From an uncultured Bacilli bacterium (lineage in GTDB: Bacteria > Bacillota_I > Bacilli_A > ML615J-28 > CAG-313): a stretch of DNA of 16,456 nt. The translations under genes and the position numbers were made by a program. The notes below the pieces were generated by a model. It ran no database searches. It saw nothing but the letters and a program-made list of their open reading frames with translations, and was not told where the DNA came from. The stretch covers positions 1 through 16,456 of the forward strand of contig CANQWZ010000020.1 in NCBI GenBank assembly GCA_947627685.1, in the 5' to 3' direction. This document shows positions 13,908-16,456 of this stretch, in pieces; positions within the stretch are counted from its first letter, which is position 1, and each line of letters opens with the position of its first letter.

Positions 13908-14709
13908 ATTCAAAAAAGGCTTTTAAAAATTTCAAAATACCTTGTTGATCAAAACGATCAGTTACATATTTAGCTTCTTTTAATAAATCTTGATGGGCAT
14001 TTTGCATTGCTACCCCAAAATGGGCTTTTTTTAAAAGTTTAATATCATTATGACCATCACCAAAAGCAATGGTGCGCTCTAATGGAATATTATAATACGC
14101 GCAAGCATCCATAAAACCAATACTTTTATCAACTAAAGGATTAAAAATTTCCACAATGGCATTACCATCAATTTCCCAGTATCTTGATAGAACCTTGTCT
14201 TGATAGAAATCATTAAGATATTTAATAAAATTATTTATGGCATCATGTTTAATAAAGAATAAAGCACTATTGGGGTTATCTTGTAAAATGTTAGCAAGAG
14301 GCCCTATGTGAAGGATTCCTCCTTCAGTATGTAAGTAAGGGTGAATAAAATCATCATAACTTTGTACAAAAATCTCATCACCGATTTCACAAAAAACATT
14401 AATTAAATCATCTTTAATATAATTAATAAGCGTTATTAAGATGGCTTTATCAATACGTAGGTCAGTTATGGGATAATTAGGATCAGTAGGATTACTAATA
14501 AGAGCCCCATTATAATTAATAAGGGGTGAGGTAAGATTTAAAGTTTGATAAACAAAGTAACTAGATCGCTTAGGTCTACCGGTTGCTAAAACAATAATGT
14601 GACCATCTTTATTTAGTTTGCGTAAATACGCTAAAGTTTCCTCATCAGCTTTCGCAAAATCAAGCAGTAATGTGCCATCTAGATCAATTACAATTAAGTA
14701 TGGTTTCAT
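13906..14709 (-). CDS. Cof-type HAD-IIB phosphatase
   Basis: Predicted cytoplasmic phosphatase acting on small phosphorylated metabolites such as sugar phosphates or FMN; exact substrate unknown. 267 residues, typical for the Cof/YidA-like subfamily. All four HAD motifs are present: IDLDGTLL (nucleophile D9, acid/base D11), LATGRP (T43), K195 in VDKSIGF, and FGDGHNDIKLL (D218, D222). The C2B-type cap lies between, about residues 80-190. The segment INYNGALIS (about 64-72) and the late GVAMQNAHQDLLKEAKYVT are family signatures. Start ATG at 14709-14707 with AGGAGA just before it on the minus strand. It is the only minus-strand gene in the window, has its own promoter, and shares a terminator with glycerate kinase. 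A link to flavin metabolism (Cof proteins can hydrolyse FMN) beside an FMN-controlled unit is possible but unproven. Confidence 0.92.
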   Translation of the reverse strand: MKPYLIVIDLDGTLLLDFAKADEETLAYLRKLNKDGHIIVLATGRPKRSSYFVYQTLNLTSPLINYNGALISNPTDPNYPITDLRIDKAILITLINYIKDDLINVFCEIGDEIFVQSYDDFIHPYLHTEGGILHIGPLANILQDNPNSALFFIKHDAINNFIKYLNDFYQDKVLSRYWEIDGNAIVEIFNPLVDKSIGFMDACAYYNIPLERTIAFGDGHNDIKLLKKAHFGVAMQNAHQDLLKEAKYVTDRFDQQGILKFLKAFFE

Positions 14710-14726
14710 AAAATTCTCCTAAATTC

Positions 14727-14756
14727 ATTATAACATAAGTTTACTAACTTTGTCTA
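14727..14756 (-). promoter_or_regulatory. Promoter of the Cof-type HAD gene
   Basis: Read on the minus strand: TAGACA (14756-14751), an 18-base spacer and extended -10 TGTTATAAT with the hexamer at 14732-14727, about 17 bases before the start codon. Five of six bases match the -35 consensus and all six the -10. Confidence 0.7.
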
Positions 14757-14789
14757 ATTTAAACGTTAAAAATCTTTTATAATAATTGC

Positions 14790-14818
14790 TTGCAAAAAAA
14801 AATAAACTATGGTAAAAT
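14790..14818 (+). promoter_or_regulatory. Promoter of the membrane protein-ftsK-like unit
   Basis: TTGCAA (14790-14795), a 17-base spacer and extended -10 TGGTAAAAT (14810-14818). The sequence GGTAAAATTAATAAT (14811-14825) is identical to the prfB promoter (8825-8839). It diverges from the HAD promoter. Confidence 0.68.
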
Positions 14819-14865
14819 TAATAATAATATCAAATTATTGATAATTTTGGGAAGTTGGTGCTAAA

Positions 14866-15681
14866 ATGCTTATTTATATTAGTGTAATTAGCAAAATAGA
14901 TGACTTTTTTTCTAAAATATTTGCAGGTTTAAAAGATAGCATCAGTTGGTCAACGCTTGCAACCTTACTTGCGGGAATAATAATAGGTATAGTTATTTGT
15001 ACAACTATTTATGGGATATTATTAATTAATTCCATTAATCAAAAAGAAAAAGAAATTAAAACTTTAACTGATCAAGTTGATGATGAAAAAATAACTAAAA
15101 TGGTAGAACAAATAAAAAATGATTATATTGATGAAACAGAATCCTTACCTATTAGTGTTAAGTTTGAAATTTTAGGAAAAAAACTATTTGAAGTAATTAA
15201 TAAAATAGCTAATGAATATTATCCTAATTCTAAATATCCTTTATATGAATTAACAATTGAAGAATTAATTCTTTTTTCATATTACTTATCTAATAGAATT
15301 AGTGAAATTTTTGATAAACCATTACTGGCTCCTTTTAAAAAAATTAGTGTTGCCCAAATTTTTAACATTTTAGATACTAAAAAGAAAATTGAGGAGACTA
15401 AAGCCATCAAAGCTATTAAAAAAACCAAAATTACTAAAATAGGAAGCATTCTTATGACGGCTACTAAATATGCTAATCCTGTATATTGGTTTAAAAAGTT
15501 ATTTGTTGGTACTACTATTAACTTTGCCACTAGAAAAATAGCCCTCTTAATTATTGATATTGTAGCTGATGAAACCAATAAAACATACAGTAAGAGCATT
15601 TTTGACAAGGCTCGTCAATTAAAACAAATAGAAATTGAAAAAACTTTAGAAATGTTAGAGGAGGAAGAAGCCGATGCCTAA
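14866..15681 (+). CDS. Membrane-anchored protein of unknown function, coupled to ftsK-like gene
   Basis: 271 residues; family not recognised. An N-terminal amphipathic stretch (MLIYISVISKIDDFFSKIF) leads to one strong membrane helix at about residues 31-55 (ATLLAGIIIGIVICTTIYGI), then a charged, probably coiled-coil segment (57-90, QKEKEIKTLTDQVDDEK). A soluble domain follows with SKYPLYELTIEELILFSYYL (about 123-145). Around 180-235 there is a lysine-rich segment followed by semi-hydrophobic helices (NPVYWFKKLF, IALLIIDIVADE), which could lie on or dip into the membrane. The C-terminus is an acidic helix (KTLEMLEEEEADA). GGTG at 14857-14860 is a weak ribosome site. The last 8 bases overlap the start of the FtsK-like gene, and its Glu-rich end encodes that gene's perfect AGGAGG, so the two are translationally coupled. 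A role in cell division or chromosome segregation is an inference from this coupling only. Confidence 0.85.
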   Translation: MLIYISVISKIDDFFSKIFAGLKDSISWSTLATLLAGIIIGIVICTTIYGILLINSINQKEKEIKTLTDQVDDEKITKMVEQIKNDYIDETESLPISVKFEILGKKLFEVINKIANEYYPNSKYPLYELTIEELILFSYYLSNRISEIFDKPLLAPFKKISVAQIFNILDTKKKIEETKAIKAIKKTKITKIGSILMTATKYANPVYWFKKLFVGTTINFATRKIALLIIDIVADETNKTYSKSIFDKARQLKQIEIEKTLEMLEEEEADA

Positions 15682-16456
15682 AAATAATAATTTAGATAAT
15701 CGCCGTGAATTTTATATTTATCGCGTAGTTAGAAATGGTAAAATCTATGATGATGAAGACAGTAATAAAAATACTGATAATACTTCCTCAAACGTAACTT
15801 CACCACAAGAACAAAAAAAAGCTAAACATAATAGTTATGCTGAAGCATTTGGTTATTATGAAGATCCTAAAAGATATGATATTTTTCGTCCTAAAAAAGA
15901 AGAAAAAGCTAAAGATGATAATAACGTTTCAAAACAAGTAGAATTACCTGAAAAAGATCAACAAATAGGTTACTATGACGAAGGAGTAACTATTATTGAA
16001 CAAGAAACATCAAATCAAAACATACAAAATGATGCAGCAAGTAAAACAAATGATTATCAATATGATGATCAAGAAGATTATGATAGTCTCATGCAAAGTG
16101 TTGATGAAATGTATTCGGAAAGTTTTACTGAAGAAAGTTATGATCTTGATGAAGAATTAGCTCCTAAAACACCTAATAACTTTTTTGAACGTCCCAAACC
16201 TAGCATTTCTTCGCAAGATGAAAAAGAATATAATTATAAAAGTAGAGAAAGCATTACCAAACCTAATGAAAAGGTTTATCAAACTATACCTAATGAGGTT
16301 AATAAAGAAACTTTAGTACAAGCAAAACCAGCGCCTCGTCAAGCAATAAATTCTAACATTAGTAGACGTACTAAAAAAAGTAAATATATTGCTCCAAGCA
16401 TCGATTTATTAACTAAATCAGATGCTAGTAATACTGATAATATTGAAGAAGCTAGA
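15674..16456 (+). CDS. FtsK/SpoIIIE-type DNA translocase, N-terminal part (runs off edge)
   Basis: An open frame from ATG 15674 (AGGAGG at 15659-15664, 9-base spacing) continues for 261 codons beyond the right edge. The visible part is a hydrophilic, low-complexity linker rich in Asn, Lys, Asp, Glu and Gln with no membrane segment, starting MPKNNNLDNRREFYIYRVV. It closes with YIAPSIDLLTKSDA (from residue 238) and IEEAR, which matches the Y-x-P-S-x-DLL segment that precedes the alpha domain and motor of FtsK/SpoIIIE proteins. The lack of N-terminal helices points to the soluble SftA type, which moves DNA clear of the closing septum in Bacillus. The RecA-like motor with Walker A and the gamma domain would lie past the edge, so the call depends on a short signature. 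The membrane protein encoded just before, and overlapping, could supply a membrane anchor. Confidence 0.72.
   Translation, partial: MPKNNNLDNRREFYIYRVVRNGKIYDDEDSNKNTDNTSSNVTSPQEQKKAKHNSYAEAFGYYEDPKRYDIFRPKKEEKAKDDNNVSKQVELPEKDQQIGYYDEGVTIIEQETSNQNIQNDAASKTNDYQYDDQEDYDSLMQSVDEMYSESFTEESYDLDEELAPKTPNNFFERPKPSISSQDEKEYNYKSRESITKPNEKVYQTIPNEVNKETLVQAKPAPRQAINSNISRRTKKSKYIAPSIDLLTKSDASNTDNIEEAR

Noticed and set aside
15282..15608. 108-codon hydrophobic open frame on the minus strand.
   Set aside because: Antisense shadow of the 271-residue membrane protein gene; hydrophobicity follows from Lys/Asn/Ile codons read in reverse.
1..16456. Possible code-4 mycoplasma, where TGA encodes Trp.
   Set aside because: Trp is TGG throughout conserved Trp positions in LeuRS, SecA and RF2, and a full-length RF2, which would be useless if TGA were sense, is encoded. 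TGA also ends one small frame.

Overview
The window is an ordinary chromosomal stretch of an AT-rich bacterium, almost certainly a low-GC Bacillota (class Bacilli in the broad sense, such as the Acholeplasma, Haloplasma, Erysipelotrichia or RF39 neighbourhoods; I cannot place it more finely). Evidence for this is the AT-rich third positions, AGGAGG-type ribosome sites, TGnTATAAT/TGnTAAAAT promoters, a YitT-family protein, a DUF1189-type protein, a long-form HPF and an SftA-like FtsK. The genetic code looks standard: Trp is always TGG, a full-length RF2 (the TGA-reading release factor) is encoded, and one small frame ends in TGA. It is therefore not a code-4 mycoplasma.

Layout, left to right. 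(1) The 3' end of an unidentified membrane protein gene (1-278) with a terminator. (2) A transcription unit starting near 356: a DUF1189-like membrane protein gene broken by a frameshift, leuS, an unidentified 83-residue protein, and hpf, closed by a terminator whose 5' arm lies in a 20-nt tandem duplication. (3) A HAD-family hydrolase gene overlapping queH. (4) secA with its own promoter and terminator. (5) prfB, a yitT-type gene, recX and a 41-codon frame, tightly packed. (6) An FMN riboswitch with terminator, then ribU (riboflavin ECF S component) and a glycerate kinase gene, which converges on (7) a minus-strand Cof-type HAD phosphatase gene across a shared bidirectional terminator. (8) A divergent promoter, then a single-pass membrane protein of unknown function overlapping the start of an FtsK/SpoIIIE-type DNA translocase gene that runs off the right edge.

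Most genes are housekeeping: translation (leuS, prfB, hpf, queH for tRNA modification), protein export (secA), recombination control (recX), chromosome segregation (ftsK/sftA-like), vitamin uptake (ribU) and carbon metabolism (glycerate kinase). There is no mobile element, CRISPR array, rRNA or tRNA that I can see, and no gene-free stretch over 300 bases. I did not find a clear new multi-gene system. The items most worth a second look are the membrane protein translationally coupled to the FtsK-like gene, the two small unidentified proteins (83 and 41 residues), the riboswitch's alternative pairing and its extension to glycerate kinase, the frameshifted DUF1189 gene, the prfB gene without its usual frameshift, and a promoter sequence shared by three transcription units.
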